A stretch of 64,000 bases of DNA from JAAGZL01 sp050291725 (lineage in GTDB: Bacteria; Pseudomonadota; Gammaproteobacteria; Chromatiales; Chromatiaceae). Made by a program: the position numbers and the translations under genes. The stretch is taken from the NCBI GenBank assembly GCA_050291725.1, contig JBNKKH010000010.1, positions 1 to 64,000 of the forward strand. Reading direction: 5' to 3'. Under the pieces are notes generated by a model that saw only the letters and a program-made list of their open reading frames with translations, ran no database searches and was not told where the DNA came from. Below, one piece after another: positions 34,432 to 44,012 of this stretch (positions are counted from its first letter, which is position 1; each line of letters starts with the position of its first letter).

Positions 34432-34908
34432 ATGAGTAAGGTACCAATTACCGTCAGGGGCGCTGAGATGTTACGGGCCGAACTGACTAAGCTGAAAAAT
34501 GAAGATCGTCCTCAGGTCATTGCGGCCATTGCTGAGGCACGAGCCCATGGCGATCTAAAAGAGAATGCCGAATACCATGCTGCCCGTGAGCAGCAGGGTT
34601 TTATCGAAGGTCGCATCAAGGATATTGAAGGCAAACTATCCCATGCTCAGATCATCGATGTCACTACGGTAAATGCTGGTGGCAAGGTTGTGTTTGGCGC
34701 TACTGTAGATGTATACGAAGAGGAAGATGATTCCGAGCACACCTTCCAGATTGTGGGTGACGACGAGGCTGATTATAAAAGCGGACTAATCTCCATTAGC
34801 TCACCCATGGCACGTGCCCTAATAGGTAAGGAAGAGGGTGAGGTTGCTGTTGTGGATACCCCTAACGGGGCAAGGCATATGGAAATTTTACAAGTCAGAT
34901 ACAAATAA
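34432..34908 (+). CDS. greA: Transcription elongation factor GreA
   Basis: The protein has 158 residues: an N-terminal coiled coil (ALxxEL...GDLKENAEYHAAREQQGFIEGRI) whose acidic tip enters the RNA polymerase channel, and a C-terminal globular domain. It rescues arrested polymerase by stimulating RNA cleavage. It follows carB by 19 bases, the common carAB-greA arrangement. Confidence 0.98.
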   Translation: MSKVPITVRGAEMLRAELTKLKNEDRPQVIAAIAEARAHGDLKENAEYHAAREQQGFIEGRIKDIEGKLSHAQIIDVTTVNAGGKVVFGATVDVYEEEDDSEHTFQIVGDDEADYKSGLISISSPMARALIGKEEGEVAVVDTPNGARHMEILQVRYK

Positions 34909-34950
34909 TCAATGTATTTGATTGTTTCTACAAAGAGATCAGATTCTTAA

Positions 34951-35244
34951 TTATCCTGTTTTGATCTTTGGCTTCTTTGGGTGCCTGCGATAGACGGCGG
35001 CAACACGTCCAATAGAGTGAACATAATCTGCATTGTTTGTTTTGCAGATTTTATCAATCATGGCTTTGCGCTCAATCTTGTCACTCCCGCTGAGCTTGAT
35101 CTTGATAAGTTCGTGGGTATCCAGCGCTATTTCTATCTCATTGAGCACCCCTTCGCTCAGGCCATGTTGTCCTACCGTCACCACTGGTTTTAGGTGGTGG
35201 ACCAGTTTTTTTAAGTTGCGCCTCTGTTGCTCAGTTATGGCCAT
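34951..35244 (-). CDS. yhbY: RNA-binding protein YhbY (CRS1-YhbY domain)
   Basis: The protein has 97 residues. It has the family start ITEQQRRNLKKLVHHLKPVVTVGQHGLSEGVLNEIE and the GxxG-like KIKLSG turn, with a basic tail (RHPKKPKIKTG). YhbY binds the pre-50S ribosomal subunit in E. coli. It is minus strand, convergent with greA. In many genomes it is directly divergent from rlmE; here fimV lies between. Confidence 0.95.
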   Translation of the reverse strand: MAITEQQRRNLKKLVHHLKPVVTVGQHGLSEGVLNEIEIALDTHELIKIKLSGSDKIERKAMIDKICKTNNADYVHSIGRVAAVYRRHPKKPKIKTG

Positions 35245-35320
35245 TTTGTATTCTCTACGAAAAAAAGGAGCAGATTATAGCGCAGTTTTTGCAATAGGGC
35301 TTATAGAAACTAATCTCTGA

Positions 35321-37660
35321 TCAATTGCTGCCATCTGATTTTTGTTCTTGAAAAAACAGGTCCATGTCTATCTCTTCTGTGTCTTCATCATCGGATAGTC
35401 TGATATCGCTAGGATTTATTGTATCCATGAAATCGTCTTGACCAGTTTCTACAGTATCGTTGTCAGAGACTATTTCTATATTTGGTTTAGAGTCTGAAGT
35501 TGAGAGCGCCTCATCTAAATATTTTTGTACAGTTGGGTTATCCGGAATCAAACGCCCGCATTTCTGAAGAGCCTTCTGCCAGAGATCTGGTGCCTGCGAG
35601 GATAGTTGATGGTGATATTCTTCAAGATGCTGTGAGAGAGCTTTAGCATCATTTTTCATGGCGAATATCTCAAGTTGCTTAGCCTTCAGTCTGTTGTTAT
35701 CAGGTATTTCCTCAATGGCCTTTTCTAGCGCAAATTCAGCTTCTGAGAAGCGTCTATATGCAATGTATACATCGACCGATGTTAGGGTGCGATCAATATC
35801 GTGCTCATGGTCGCTGTCGGAGGGAGATGGCTCAGTGTCCTCTTGTGTTGTCGACTTATTGCTTTCATCTGCTGTTGGCTCAAGTGCATATAGGCTTTCA
35901 TTATTGCTAGCTAACTTTGCTAGTAGTTCAGAATAGTAGCCTTCTTGCGCTGGAGCGCTGTCTGGAGTTTCAAATGGCATTTCTGACTGTTCGAGATGTT
36001 CCGGGACAAACTCAGTGTCTATTAGGTCTAGAAATTCTGAAGTTTGTTTGTTTGACCTTGTTGGTAACTTTAGCAGGTTGGTTAGCCGCTCAAAAAAAGT
36101 ATCTTGTGAGCCACGGCCGTGCGTTGATAGTCGTCTTCTGCCATTCAATAGTATGAAGACAGTTGCAACCAATAGTATTAACAACAGAAGAATAATTAAA
36201 TATTTTTGGGTGTTAGCAGTGTCCTGTTTGGACTTGAGTTCCGCTATCTCGGCTTCCAGTTTCTTTACTTGCGCTAGCGCTACTTTATCTGTGGCAATGT
36301 TTATACCTTTTTTCTTGCTCTCAGGTTTAGGTAAGTCAGTCGATACTGCTGCAGCTTTAGTGGTTGGTTTTGCTACGGCTTTGTTCGAAGTATCCTTTTT
36401 AGGAGGTGACTTCTGTTTGCTAGAGGCTATCTGCTTGCTAATAGCTGCTCTGCTGTTTTCTATCTCTTTCGACATATTGTCGATGCTTTTATTGGTCTCT
36501 TCCAGTTCCTTGCGGATTACTTGTATTTTGTTCTTTAATGCACTTTGCAACTGCAATAGGTCTGTATTTATGGCCTTAAGGGCTGCAATATCTGCTGACT
36601 TATCTGCAATGGAGCCGCGTAGTTCTTCAATCTCATTGAGCGGATATACTTTCTCTCCCTCGTTCTTCTTTATCTCGTCTATCTGGCCTTCTGGTATAGC
36701 GGTAACCTCTAGTTTATCTGAGTCTTCATTAGACGGCTGGTTTGTAGATATTGTGCGGTTCTGAGGTTTATCTAAATCTGTTATTGGTGTGGTCTCGGGC
36801 TTGGTTGCTGCTGAGCTATTAACTGACTGTGGCTGGGCAGATGGTTTTGCTTTAGCCACAACAGGTTCAGGTTGGGGTGTGTTGTTGGCTGGTGTTTCAA
36901 CTATATTCGAAATGTTCTGCTTCTGTTCTGGTTTGCTGACAGGTTTGGCGTCAGTGTTGTTTGCTATAGCTGCTTCTGAATTAACCTGAGGTATCTTTAG
37001 GGTTACTCCGCGTTTTAGCAGATTGATATCTCCATCGATAAATGCATTAGGGTTTGCCACGTAGATAGCATTTATCATCTGATTGACTGAAACAGATGGA
37101 GATGGCCTATTCTTTTCGGCGATGTCCCATAAGATTTCTGCATCCTGTACAGGGCCATACAGTTTTACATTTGGGCTTTTATTTTCAGCTACCTTCTGCT
37201 TGGTGGGCAGGCTGTTCTGCTTACTGGATGGTTGATTCATTACCACCGGATCAAGTAGAAGGGCGAACTCTCTGATGACACTGCCGTCTTGTGAGTTAAC
37301 TTCAAGCAGGAAAGCGAGGAAAGGTTCGCGTACTATTTCCTTGGAAGTTATGTGTATGTATGCCGTTCCATCGTTATCAACTTTCGGTTCAAACTTCAGG
37401 CGAGTGAGAAAATGTGACATCTCCAATCCTGACTGCTTAAAAGCTTTGGGGCCAGCCAGTTTTACCTTTATTTCGTATATCTTCTGGCCTTTAGTCAAGT
37501 TCAGCCCGACCTTAGCATTTAATGGTTGGTTAAGAGCGGATAGAACTTCAATGTCCTGCATCCCTAGGGCATAGGAGTATATTGGGGTCAATAGTGCAAA
37601 AAATGCTATAACGTAATGTATAAAAAAATATCTATTTGAGGCGTTTTTTTTTGGCATCAT
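35321..37660 (-). CDS. fimV: FimV/HubP-like inner-membrane scaffold protein
   Basis: The protein has 779 residues. A signal sequence (to about YSYA, residue 31) precedes the FimV N-terminal domain (LGMQDIEVLSALNQPLNAKV...LLDPVV). A LysM-like region follows (about 175-230: ILWDIAEKNRPS, PNAFIDGDINLLKRGVTLKIP), then Pro/Lys/Ser-rich linkers and a coiled coil (about 345-425). A single membrane segment is at about 493-512, and an acidic cytoplasmic part with a TPR-like C-terminus ends the protein. FimV-type proteins organise cell poles, type IV pili and peptidoglycan binding. It starts at ATG 37660 or one codon later. Confidence 0.88.
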   Translation of the reverse strand: MMPKKNASNRYFFIHYVIAFFALLTPIYSYALGMQDIEVLSALNQPLNAKVGLNLTKGQKIYEIKVKLAGPKAFKQSGLEMSHFLTRLKFEPKVDNDGTAYIHITSKEIVREPFLAFLLEVNSQDGSVIREFALLLDPVVMNQPSSKQNSLPTKQKVAENKSPNVKLYGPVQDAEILWDIAEKNRPSPSVSVNQMINAIYVANPNAFIDGDINLLKRGVTLKIPQVNSEAAIANNTDAKPVSKPEQKQNISNIVETPANNTPQPEPVVAKAKPSAQPQSVNSSAATKPETTPITDLDKPQNRTISTNQPSNEDSDKLEVTAIPEGQIDEIKKNEGEKVYPLNEIEELRGSIADKSADIAALKAINTDLLQLQSALKNKIQVIRKELEETNKSIDNMSKEIENSRAAISKQIASSKQKSPPKKDTSNKAVAKPTTKAAAVSTDLPKPESKKKGINIATDKVALAQVKKLEAEIAELKSKQDTANTQKYLIILLLLILLVATVFILLNGRRRLSTHGRGSQDTFFERLTNLLKLPTRSNKQTSEFLDLIDTEFVPEHLEQSEMPFETPDSAPAQEGYYSELLAKLASNNESLYALEPTADESNKSTTQEDTEPSPSDSDHEHDIDRTLTSVDVYIAYRRFSEAEFALEKAIEEIPDNNRLKAKQLEIFAMKNDAKALSQHLEEYHHQLSSQAPDLWQKALQKCGRLIPDNPTVQKYLDEALSTSDSKPNIEIVSDNDTVETGQDDFMDTINPSDIRLSDDEDTEEIDMDLFFQEQKSDGSN

Positions 37661-37970
37661 TATGCTCCGTATATCCTTAACAGAGATACACTGTCGACGC
37701 AGGCCGTTGCGTAGTTATTGTGTCTGGACTGTTTAATCGTATAGTTATAAGTAAAATATCCTGTATTCTATTACGCATATAGTGATAGATAAAGCTAAAC
37801 ATTAGTACAGAAATGTGATCTATCTTACTATTTTATCTGCCTAATATGCTGGTATAGCCTGCTATTGTTGGTTCTGGTTGCGGTTTGTTATTGAGATCTA
37901 TAGGTGAAACATTTGATAATTATGTTATTGGCCAGTACAGGCAGTCGACGGCTTGCAAGGTTCTATTTAG
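37661..37970. other. Divergent intergenic region fimV/rlmE
   Basis: This 310-base gap is AT-rich and must hold promoters for both directions. Several TATAAT-like stretches occur (for example ATAGTTATAAGTAAAATAT near 37740-37758), but no single promoter can be defended. No gene, tRNA or strong palindrome was seen. Confidence 0.35.
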
Positions 37971-38591
37971 ATGAAACGCAGTAAAAGTAGCAGGCGTTGG
38001 TTGGATCGCCACTTTAAGGATGAGTTTGTCCAGAAATCTCAGAAAGAGGGCTTTCGTTCCCGTGCAGTTTACAAGTTGCAGGAGATACAGGAGCGTGATC
38101 GACTGATCAAGCCAGGGATGCTGGTGGTTGATCTTGGGGCAGCACCAGGCGGTTGGTCCCAATATGCCGTACAGTTGGTTGGTGCTAAAGGCGGAGTAGT
38201 AGCTATGGATATACTGCCTATGGATCCAATAGATGGCGTCTCTTTCATTCAGGGGGATTTTCGAGAAGAGTCGGTACTTGAGCAGTTGCAGGGTTTGTTG
38301 CTAGGCTCCAAAGTTGATCTTGTTATTTCAGATATGGCCCCCAATGTTACTGGTATGGCGGTTGTGGATCAGCCGAGATCTATGTATCTGTGTGAATTAG
38401 CCTTGGATTTTGCAAGGGATTGTTTGAAACCAGGTGGCGGGATGGCGGTCAAAGTGTTTCAGGGAGAGGGTTTTGAGCAGTTTATGCGCGATTTGCGCAC
38501 AGTTTTTAACAAGGTAGTTACCAGAAAGCCAAAGGCATCCAGACCGAAGAGTAGGGAGGTCTATCTGGTTGCCACAGGATTTAAAGGGTAG
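37971..38591 (+). CDS. rlmE: 23S rRNA (U2552-2'-O)-methyltransferase RlmE
   Basis: The protein has 206 residues. It has the RrmJ/FtsJ signature start (WLDRHFKDEFVQKSQKEGFRSRAVYKL), the SAM-binding VVDLGAAPGGWSQYA and the catalytic K-D-K-E residues (DMAPN, FQGEGFEQF). It methylates U2552 of 23S rRNA in the late 50S stage. ftsH follows after 92 bases, the conserved rlmE-ftsH pair. The function near yhbY fits a ribosome-biogenesis block. Confidence 0.97.
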   Translation: MKRSKSSRRWLDRHFKDEFVQKSQKEGFRSRAVYKLQEIQERDRLIKPGMLVVDLGAAPGGWSQYAVQLVGAKGGVVAMDILPMDPIDGVSFIQGDFREESVLEQLQGLLLGSKVDLVISDMAPNVTGMAVVDQPRSMYLCELALDFARDCLKPGGGMAVKVFQGEGFEQFMRDLRTVFNKVVTRKPKASRPKSREVYLVATGFKG

Positions 38592-38683
38592 ATTGTCAAT
38601 ATATTTTAGACGATTTTTGCGTAAACTAAGGCTATACACAGGTTAATAGCTGGTATCAAGATGGGTTTGCTGAGGATTAGACA

Positions 38684-40606
38684 TTGAACGACATGGTAAA
38701 AAATCTGATTTTATGGGTAATCATTGCGATCGTCCTGATGTCAGTATTCAACAATTTTAATGTAAAGAAGGGTGCTGAAAGCAGCCTTGACTACTCTGAC
38801 TTTATCTCGCAAGTTAAAAGCGGATCAGTTGAGTCTGTAAAGATTAGTGGTAGCACTATTCAGGGCAAGCTCCGTTCTGGCGACACTTTTGTTACAGAAA
38901 ATCCTGGCGATGATGGCTTGGTGGGCGATCTGCTGAACAACAATGTCAAGATTAAGGCAGTTCCGCCAGAGAAACCATCTGTGCTTATGTCTATATTTAT
39001 CAATTGGTTCCCACTGTTTATCTTGATTGGTCTCTGGATCTTCTTTATGCGTCAGATGCAGGGCGGCGGCGGAGGTCGTGGTGCCATGTCATTTGGCAAG
39101 AGCAAGGCTCGCATGCTTACTGAGGATCAGGTGAAGGTCACCTTTGCTGATGTGGCCGGAGTAGAAGAGGCCAAGGATGAGGTCTCTGAGATGGTGGATT
39201 TCCTGCGTGACCCCAGCAAGTTTCAGAAGCTGGGCGGCAAGATTCCACGCGGTGTTCTTATGGTGGGTTCTCCTGGTACCGGTAAAACTCTTCTGGCCCG
39301 CGCTATTGCTGGTGAGGCCAAGGTGCCATTTTTTACCATCTCCGGTTCCGACTTTGTAGAGATGTTTGTGGGTGTAGGTGCTTCCCGTGTGCGCGACATG
39401 TTCGAGCAGGCCAAGAAGCATGCGCCATGTATTATTTTTATCGATGAGATTGATGCCGTGGGCAGACATCGTGGCGCCGGCTTAGGCGGTGGACATGATG
39501 AGCGTGAGCAGACCCTGAACCAGTTGCTGGTTGAGATGGATGGTTTCGAAGGCAATGAGGGTGTTATCGTGATTGCTGCGACTAACCGTCCCGATGTTCT
39601 TGATCCCGCTCTGTTGCGTCCTGGTCGTTTTGATCGTCAAGTAGTAGTACCACTGCCAGATATCCGTGGTCGTGAACTTATTCTTAAGGTACACATGCGT
39701 AAGGTGCCGATATCTGAGGATGTAAATGCTGCACTGATCGCCCGTGGTACCCCTGGATTTTCTGGAGCTGATCTGGCTAATTTGGTTAATGAGGCTGCTC
39801 TATTTGCCGCTCGTAAAAACAAACGTCTGGTCGATATGTCGGATATGGAGAGTGCCAAAGACAAGATATTGATGGGTGCTGAGCGTCGTTCTATGGCTAT
39901 GAGTGACGATGAGAAGGAGTTGACTGCCTATCATGAGGCCGGTCATGCCATTGTTGGACGCCTAGTTCCCTCTCATGATCCTGTATACAAGGTAAGCATT
40001 ATTCCGCGTGGTCGTGCTCTGGGCGTAACCATGTTCCTGCCGGAAGAGGATCGTTACAGCATGAGCAAGGAGCTTCTGGAGAGTCAGATATCCAGCCTGT
40101 TCGGAGGGCGTATTGCTGAAGAGATTATCTTTGGTCCAGAAAAGATCACCACTGGCGCATCCAACGATATCAAGCGAGCAACCGACATTGCTCGCAGCAT
40201 GGTTACCAAATGGGGTCTTTCTGAAAAGCTTGGTCCTCTGGCCTATGGCGAAGAAGAGGAAGAGGTTTTTCTTGGCCGCTCAGTGACTCAGCATAAGAAC
40301 GTATCTGATGATACGGCTCACTCCATAGATAGTGAGATTAGAGCGTTTATTGATCGTAACTATCAGCGTTCTGAAACAATTCTCAAGGAGAATCTGGATA
40401 AGCTGAAGGTTATGGCTGAAGCCCTAATCAAGTATGAGACCATCGACTCCAGCCAGATTGATGACATTATGGCTGGCAAGATTCCAAGGGACCCAGAAGG
40501 CTGGGATGACTCTGAACCTAAGTCTGGCAATGGTGTTGGGGTTGAGGCGGAGGAGAAGAGTTCTAAGGGCGAAGGTGAAATAGGAGGCCCGGCTGGGCAG
40601 CACTAA
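38684..40606 (+). CDS. ftsH: ATP-dependent zinc metalloprotease FtsH
   Basis: The protein has 640 residues. Two N-terminal membrane segments (about 4-22 and 99-121) bracket a periplasmic domain. The AAA module has GSPGTGKTLLARA, FIDEIDAVG and ATNRPDVLDPALLRPGRFDR; the zinc motif HEAGH is at residues 417-421. It degrades misfolded membrane proteins and short-lived regulators. The TTG start has GAGGA seven bases upstream and gives the family start MNDMVKNLILW; an ATG at codon 4 is the alternative. Confidence 0.98.
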   Translation: MNDMVKNLILWVIIAIVLMSVFNNFNVKKGAESSLDYSDFISQVKSGSVESVKISGSTIQGKLRSGDTFVTENPGDDGLVGDLLNNNVKIKAVPPEKPSVLMSIFINWFPLFILIGLWIFFMRQMQGGGGGRGAMSFGKSKARMLTEDQVKVTFADVAGVEEAKDEVSEMVDFLRDPSKFQKLGGKIPRGVLMVGSPGTGKTLLARAIAGEAKVPFFTISGSDFVEMFVGVGASRVRDMFEQAKKHAPCIIFIDEIDAVGRHRGAGLGGGHDEREQTLNQLLVEMDGFEGNEGVIVIAATNRPDVLDPALLRPGRFDRQVVVPLPDIRGRELILKVHMRKVPISEDVNAALIARGTPGFSGADLANLVNEAALFAARKNKRLVDMSDMESAKDKILMGAERRSMAMSDDEKELTAYHEAGHAIVGRLVPSHDPVYKVSIIPRGRALGVTMFLPEEDRYSMSKELLESQISSLFGGRIAEEIIFGPEKITTGASNDIKRATDIARSMVTKWGLSEKLGPLAYGEEEEEVFLGRSVTQHKNVSDDTAHSIDSEIRAFIDRNYQRSETILKENLDKLKVMAEALIKYETIDSSQIDDIMAGKIPRDPEGWDDSEPKSGNGVGVEAEEKSSKGEGEIGGPAGQH

Positions 40607-40625
40607 TAGTCAATAACCAAAAAAC

Positions 40626-41465
40626 ATGATTCTTGATTGTGCAGGAATGCAACTGGATCTCTCTCGCCCCAGGGTGATGGGAATCCTCAACGTCACCCCC
40701 GATTCGTTCTCCGACGGGGGTGATTTTGTTTCACCCGAGAGGGCTATCCTCCATGCCGAACAGATGTTGCTGGATGGGGCCGATATTATCGATATTGGTG
40801 GCGAGTCCACCCGCCCCGGAGCTGATGCTGTTTCCGAGCAGCAGGAGCTGGATCGGGTTATCCCGGTTATAGAGGCGATTAAGCAACGTCTCTCGGTAGT
40901 GGTTTCCATTGATACCAATAAGCCTACGGTCATGCGTGATGCCGTGGCAGCTGGAGCTGGTCTTATCAACGATGTTATGGCTCTGCAGGCTCCTGGCGCT
41001 CTAGAAACCGCAAGTCAACTGAATGTTCCGATCTGCCTTATGCATATGCAGGGCAAGCCGCGTACCATGCAGCAACAGCCAGAATATGCAGATGTGGTTT
41101 CAGATATTATGGCCTTCTTTCAGCAGCGCATAGATGTGTGTGTGGCGGCCGGTATTCCTCAGGAGCGTCTTTTGCTTGATCCTGGGTTTGGTTTTGGCAA
41201 GACCCTTGAGCACAATCTAAGCTTGCTGAAAGAGCTTGGGAAGTTTCTACATCTAGGTCTGCCCCTGTTGGTAGGGATTTCGCGCAAATCTATGATTGGG
41301 GCAATTCTGGATAATGCTCCAGTGGATGATCGTCTGTATGGCAGTCTGGCTGCAGCGGTGCTGGCCATAGAAAAGGGTGCTTCGATTATTCGGGTACATG
41401 ATGTCCGGCCAACTGTGGATGCTTTGAAAGTGGCGAATGCAGTGCGTTACGGGGTTGACGGTTAA
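40626..41465 (+). CDS. folP: Dihydropteroate synthase
   Basis: The protein has 279 residues. It has the family signatures MGILNVTPDSFSDGG, DIGGESTRPGAD and the C-terminal KGASIIRVHDVRPT. It joins p-aminobenzoate to the pterin diphosphate in folate synthesis, the target of sulfonamides. It is 19 bases after ftsH and precedes glmM, the standard order. folE2, another folate gene, lies nearby on the other strand. Confidence 0.97.
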   Translation: MILDCAGMQLDLSRPRVMGILNVTPDSFSDGGDFVSPERAILHAEQMLLDGADIIDIGGESTRPGADAVSEQQELDRVIPVIEAIKQRLSVVVSIDTNKPTVMRDAVAAGAGLINDVMALQAPGALETASQLNVPICLMHMQGKPRTMQQQPEYADVVSDIMAFFQQRIDVCVAAGIPQERLLLDPGFGFGKTLEHNLSLLKELGKFLHLGLPLLVGISRKSMIGAILDNAPVDDRLYGSLAAAVLAIEKGASIIRVHDVRPTVDALKVANAVRYGVDG

Positions 41466-41617
41466 TAGTTTATAATCTGCGAATAGAACTAAAGGTCTTC
41501 CTGAATGATTAAATTGTAGGAGCCCGGCCCTCCGGGCGATTTCTCTGGTTTTTTCGCTCAGGGGGGCTGAGCTCATACAAAACAGCAATGGATTTAAAAG
41601 AATATTGAGGATCAGCT

Positions 41618-42961
41618 TTGAGTAGAAAATATTTTGGAACAGACGGCATCCGCGGTCGTGTTGGTGAAGATAATATCACCCCGGAATTCCTTCTGAAACT
41701 TGGGTGGGCAACAGGGCGTGTATTTGGCAAACAGTCCGGTAGTAAGGTGCTGATCGGTAAAGACACCAGAATTTCCGGTTACATGTTGGAGTCAGCCCTA
41801 GAGGCCGGCCTGGCCGCATCTGGAGTAGATATTCACCTGCTTGGCCCCATGCCAACCCCAGCTATCGCCTACCTTACCCGTACCCTACGTGCTCAAGCTG
41901 GGATAGTTATCAGTGCTTCGCATAATCCCCATTATGATAATGGCATCAAGTTTTTCTCAGCAGAGGGCAAAAAGCTCCCGGATGAGATTGAGCAGGCAAT
42001 TGAGCATGAGCTTGATAAGGATATGGTTACTGTTGAATCAGAGCATCTGGGTAAGGCGTTTCGGGTAGATGATGCTGCTGGCCGCTATATTGAATTCTGT
42101 AAAGGAACTACTCCTTGGGAGACGGTTTTTCACGGAATGAAAATCGTTGTGGATTGTGCCAACGGCGCTACTTACCACATAGCACCATATGTGTTTGAAG
42201 AGTTAGGTGCCGAGGTTATAGCTATAGGTGACAAGCCCAACGGACTAAATATAAATGCTGGAGTTGGCTCAACCTACATAGAAAATCTACAGCAAGAGGT
42301 TATTGCCTGTGGAGCCGATTTGGGTGTGGCTCTGGATGGTGATGGCGATCGAGTGATTATGGTGGATGGTGACGGCAAGGTGCTGGATGGAGATGACATC
42401 CTCTACGTCATCGCCCAGGCTAGGCAGAACTGCGGTGGACTGGTTGGTTCTGTAGTTGGTACCGTCATGACTAACCTGGGGCTGGAACATGCCTTGGCCG
42501 ATTTGGGTATAGGTCTAGAGCGGGTTAAGGTGGGTGATCGTTTTATTATGGAGAAGCTGGAGGCTGAAGGCTGGTCCCTGGGTGGAGAGCCATCTGGTCA
42601 TATAATCTGTCTGGATCGAACCACTACCGGTGATGGAATTGTCTCAGCGCTGCAGGTGCTTGCTGAAGTGGTGCGTTCTGGTAAAAGCTTGAGCGAGTTG
42701 CGTAAGCCCCTGGTTAAGTATCCTCAGGAGCTGATCAATGTGCGCCTGGAAAATGGGGTAGATGTTATGGGCTCTGCCGTTATGCAGGAAGCGGTTCAGG
42801 ATGCAGAGTCTGAACTATCAGATCAAGGACGAGTTTTGCTGCGTCCCTCCGGCACTGAGCCGCTGATTCGGGTCATGGTTGAAGGCAGCGATGACGGGCA
42901 GGTCAAACGGCTCTCGGAAAAACTAGCAGGAGTTGCCCGGGAGTTGGTAGCAGCAGGTTAG
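41618..42961 (+). CDS. glmM: Phosphoglucosamine mutase
   Basis: The protein has 447 residues. It has the TTG start with GAGG upstream (family start MSRKYFGTDGIRG), the active-site phosphoserine loop ISASHNPHYDNGIKFF, the Mg site DGDGDR and the sugar-phosphate site RPSGTEPLIRVMVEG. It converts glucosamine-6-P to glucosamine-1-P for peptidoglycan and LPS. A GCCCGG/CCGGGC hairpin lies in the 152-base gap after folP. Confidence 0.97.
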   Translation: MSRKYFGTDGIRGRVGEDNITPEFLLKLGWATGRVFGKQSGSKVLIGKDTRISGYMLESALEAGLAASGVDIHLLGPMPTPAIAYLTRTLRAQAGIVISASHNPHYDNGIKFFSAEGKKLPDEIEQAIEHELDKDMVTVESEHLGKAFRVDDAAGRYIEFCKGTTPWETVFHGMKIVVDCANGATYHIAPYVFEELGAEVIAIGDKPNGLNINAGVGSTYIENLQQEVIACGADLGVALDGDGDRVIMVDGDGKVLDGDDILYVIAQARQNCGGLVGSVVGTVMTNLGLEHALADLGIGLERVKVGDRFIMEKLEAEGWSLGGEPSGHIICLDRTTTGDGIVSALQVLAEVVRSGKSLSELRKPLVKYPQELINVRLENGVDVMGSAVMQEAVQDAESELSDQGRVLLRPSGTEPLIRVMVEGSDDGQVKRLSEKLAGVARELVAAG

Positions 42962-42977
42962 GGTTCTTCAATGAGCC

Positions 42978-43787
42978 CTAATCTTCCTCTTTATCGTGCT
43001 CAATCAGAGCGTATGCAGAGTGGTTATGGATGGACTCGAAATTCTCTGACTCCACCACATAGGAGCTTATACGATCATCCTGATTCAGGCGTATTGAGAC
43101 GTCGCGTACCATGTCTTCGACAAATTTAGGGTTATCGTAGGCGTGTTCGGTTACATATTTCTCGTCTGGGCGCTTCAATAGTCCGAACAGCTCACATGAT
43201 GCCTCGGACTCAACTAGATCAATGATATCCTCAAGCCAAACAAAGCCCTTTATTTTAGCCTGAACTGTGACGTGGGAGCGCTGATTATGGGCGCCGCGCT
43301 CTGAAATCTTTTTGGAGCAGGGGCAGAGGCTGGTTACTGGCACCACCACCCGGATGATCATCTTCGGTTCGCCTTTATTGATCTCTCCGATAAAGGTTAC
43401 ATCATAATCCAGCAGGCTCTGTACCTTTGAAACCGGAGCCTGCTTATTGATGAAATAGGGAAAATTCATCTCAATATGGCCAGCTTCTGCCTCAAGCAGC
43501 TCTGCCATATCGCGCAGTATGTCGTTGAAGGACTCAACCCCAATCTCTCTGTCGTGGCTGTTAAGGATCTCCACAAAGCGTGACATGTGGGTTCCCTTGA
43601 AGTTATGCGGGAGATTGACGTACATGTTGAAGTTGGCAACCGTGTGCTGCTCGCCACCACTGCGGTCCTTAACTCTAACAGGATGACGTATGTCCTTGAT
43701 TCCTACCTTATTTATTGCAATATGGCGGGTATCTTTGCTGCTCTGTACGTCAGCAATCTCTGGCTGTTGGGTGGGGCATTCCGTCAA
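42978..43787 (-). CDS. folE2: GTP cyclohydrolase FolE2 (type IB)
   Basis: The protein has 269 residues. It has the type IB features KVGIKDIRHPVRV at the start, the Cys of VTSLCPCSKKISERGAHNQRS (metal and substrate site) and the C-terminal HNHSAYA. It makes dihydroneopterin triphosphate for folate, often in metal-limited conditions or in place of FolE. It has a TTG start and is convergent with glmM. No Zur-type operator was recognised upstream. Confidence 0.95.
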   Translation of the reverse strand: MTECPTQQPEIADVQSSKDTRHIAINKVGIKDIRHPVRVKDRSGGEQHTVANFNMYVNLPHNFKGTHMSRFVEILNSHDREIGVESFNDILRDMAELLEAEAGHIEMNFPYFINKQAPVSKVQSLLDYDVTFIGEINKGEPKMIIRVVVPVTSLCPCSKKISERGAHNQRSHVTVQAKIKGFVWLEDIIDLVESEASCELFGLLKRPDEKYVTEHAYDNPKFVEDMVRDVSIRLNQDDRISSYVVESENFESIHNHSAYALIEHDKEED

Positions 43788-43963
43788 GACTAAAATCCTC
43801 TGGTAATTTCTGGGTATATATATGGGCCCAAAATTCTGGAAAGCAATACATTATGAGTCTAGCAAGGAGGAGGCGCAACCCCATATATAGCAGGGCCTAG
43901 TTTAAAGGGACGAGGTCAGAGGAAAAGCGGTTTGACAGAGTGAAGCTATGAGTCAGCATTTTG

Positions 43964-44012
43964 TTGGCCCTTGGCCCTTGGCCCTTGGCCCTTGGCCCTT
44001 GGCCCTTGGCCC
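43964..44012. repeat. Tandem repeat of TTGGCCC, seven perfect copies
   Basis: Seven uninterrupted copies of a 7-base unit (49 bases) end exactly at the base before the ispA stop codon (44013-44015 on the plus strand). It lies 3' of ispA and about 177 bases before the folE2 start. Copy-number change by slippage would alter the spacing, not either reading frame. Confidence 0.95.

Noticed and set aside
36015..36764. A 249-residue antisense frame over fimV
   Set aside because: Its hydrophobic, Ser-rich make-up mirrors the low-complexity part of fimV; no independent evidence.
42978..43963. Zur (zinc) operator upstream of folE2
   Set aside because: I looked for a GTTATAnnATAAC-type dyad and saw only weak partial matches.
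43964..44012. Short regular repeats as a CRISPR array
   Set aside because: The units are 7 bases with no spacers and no cas genes nearby.
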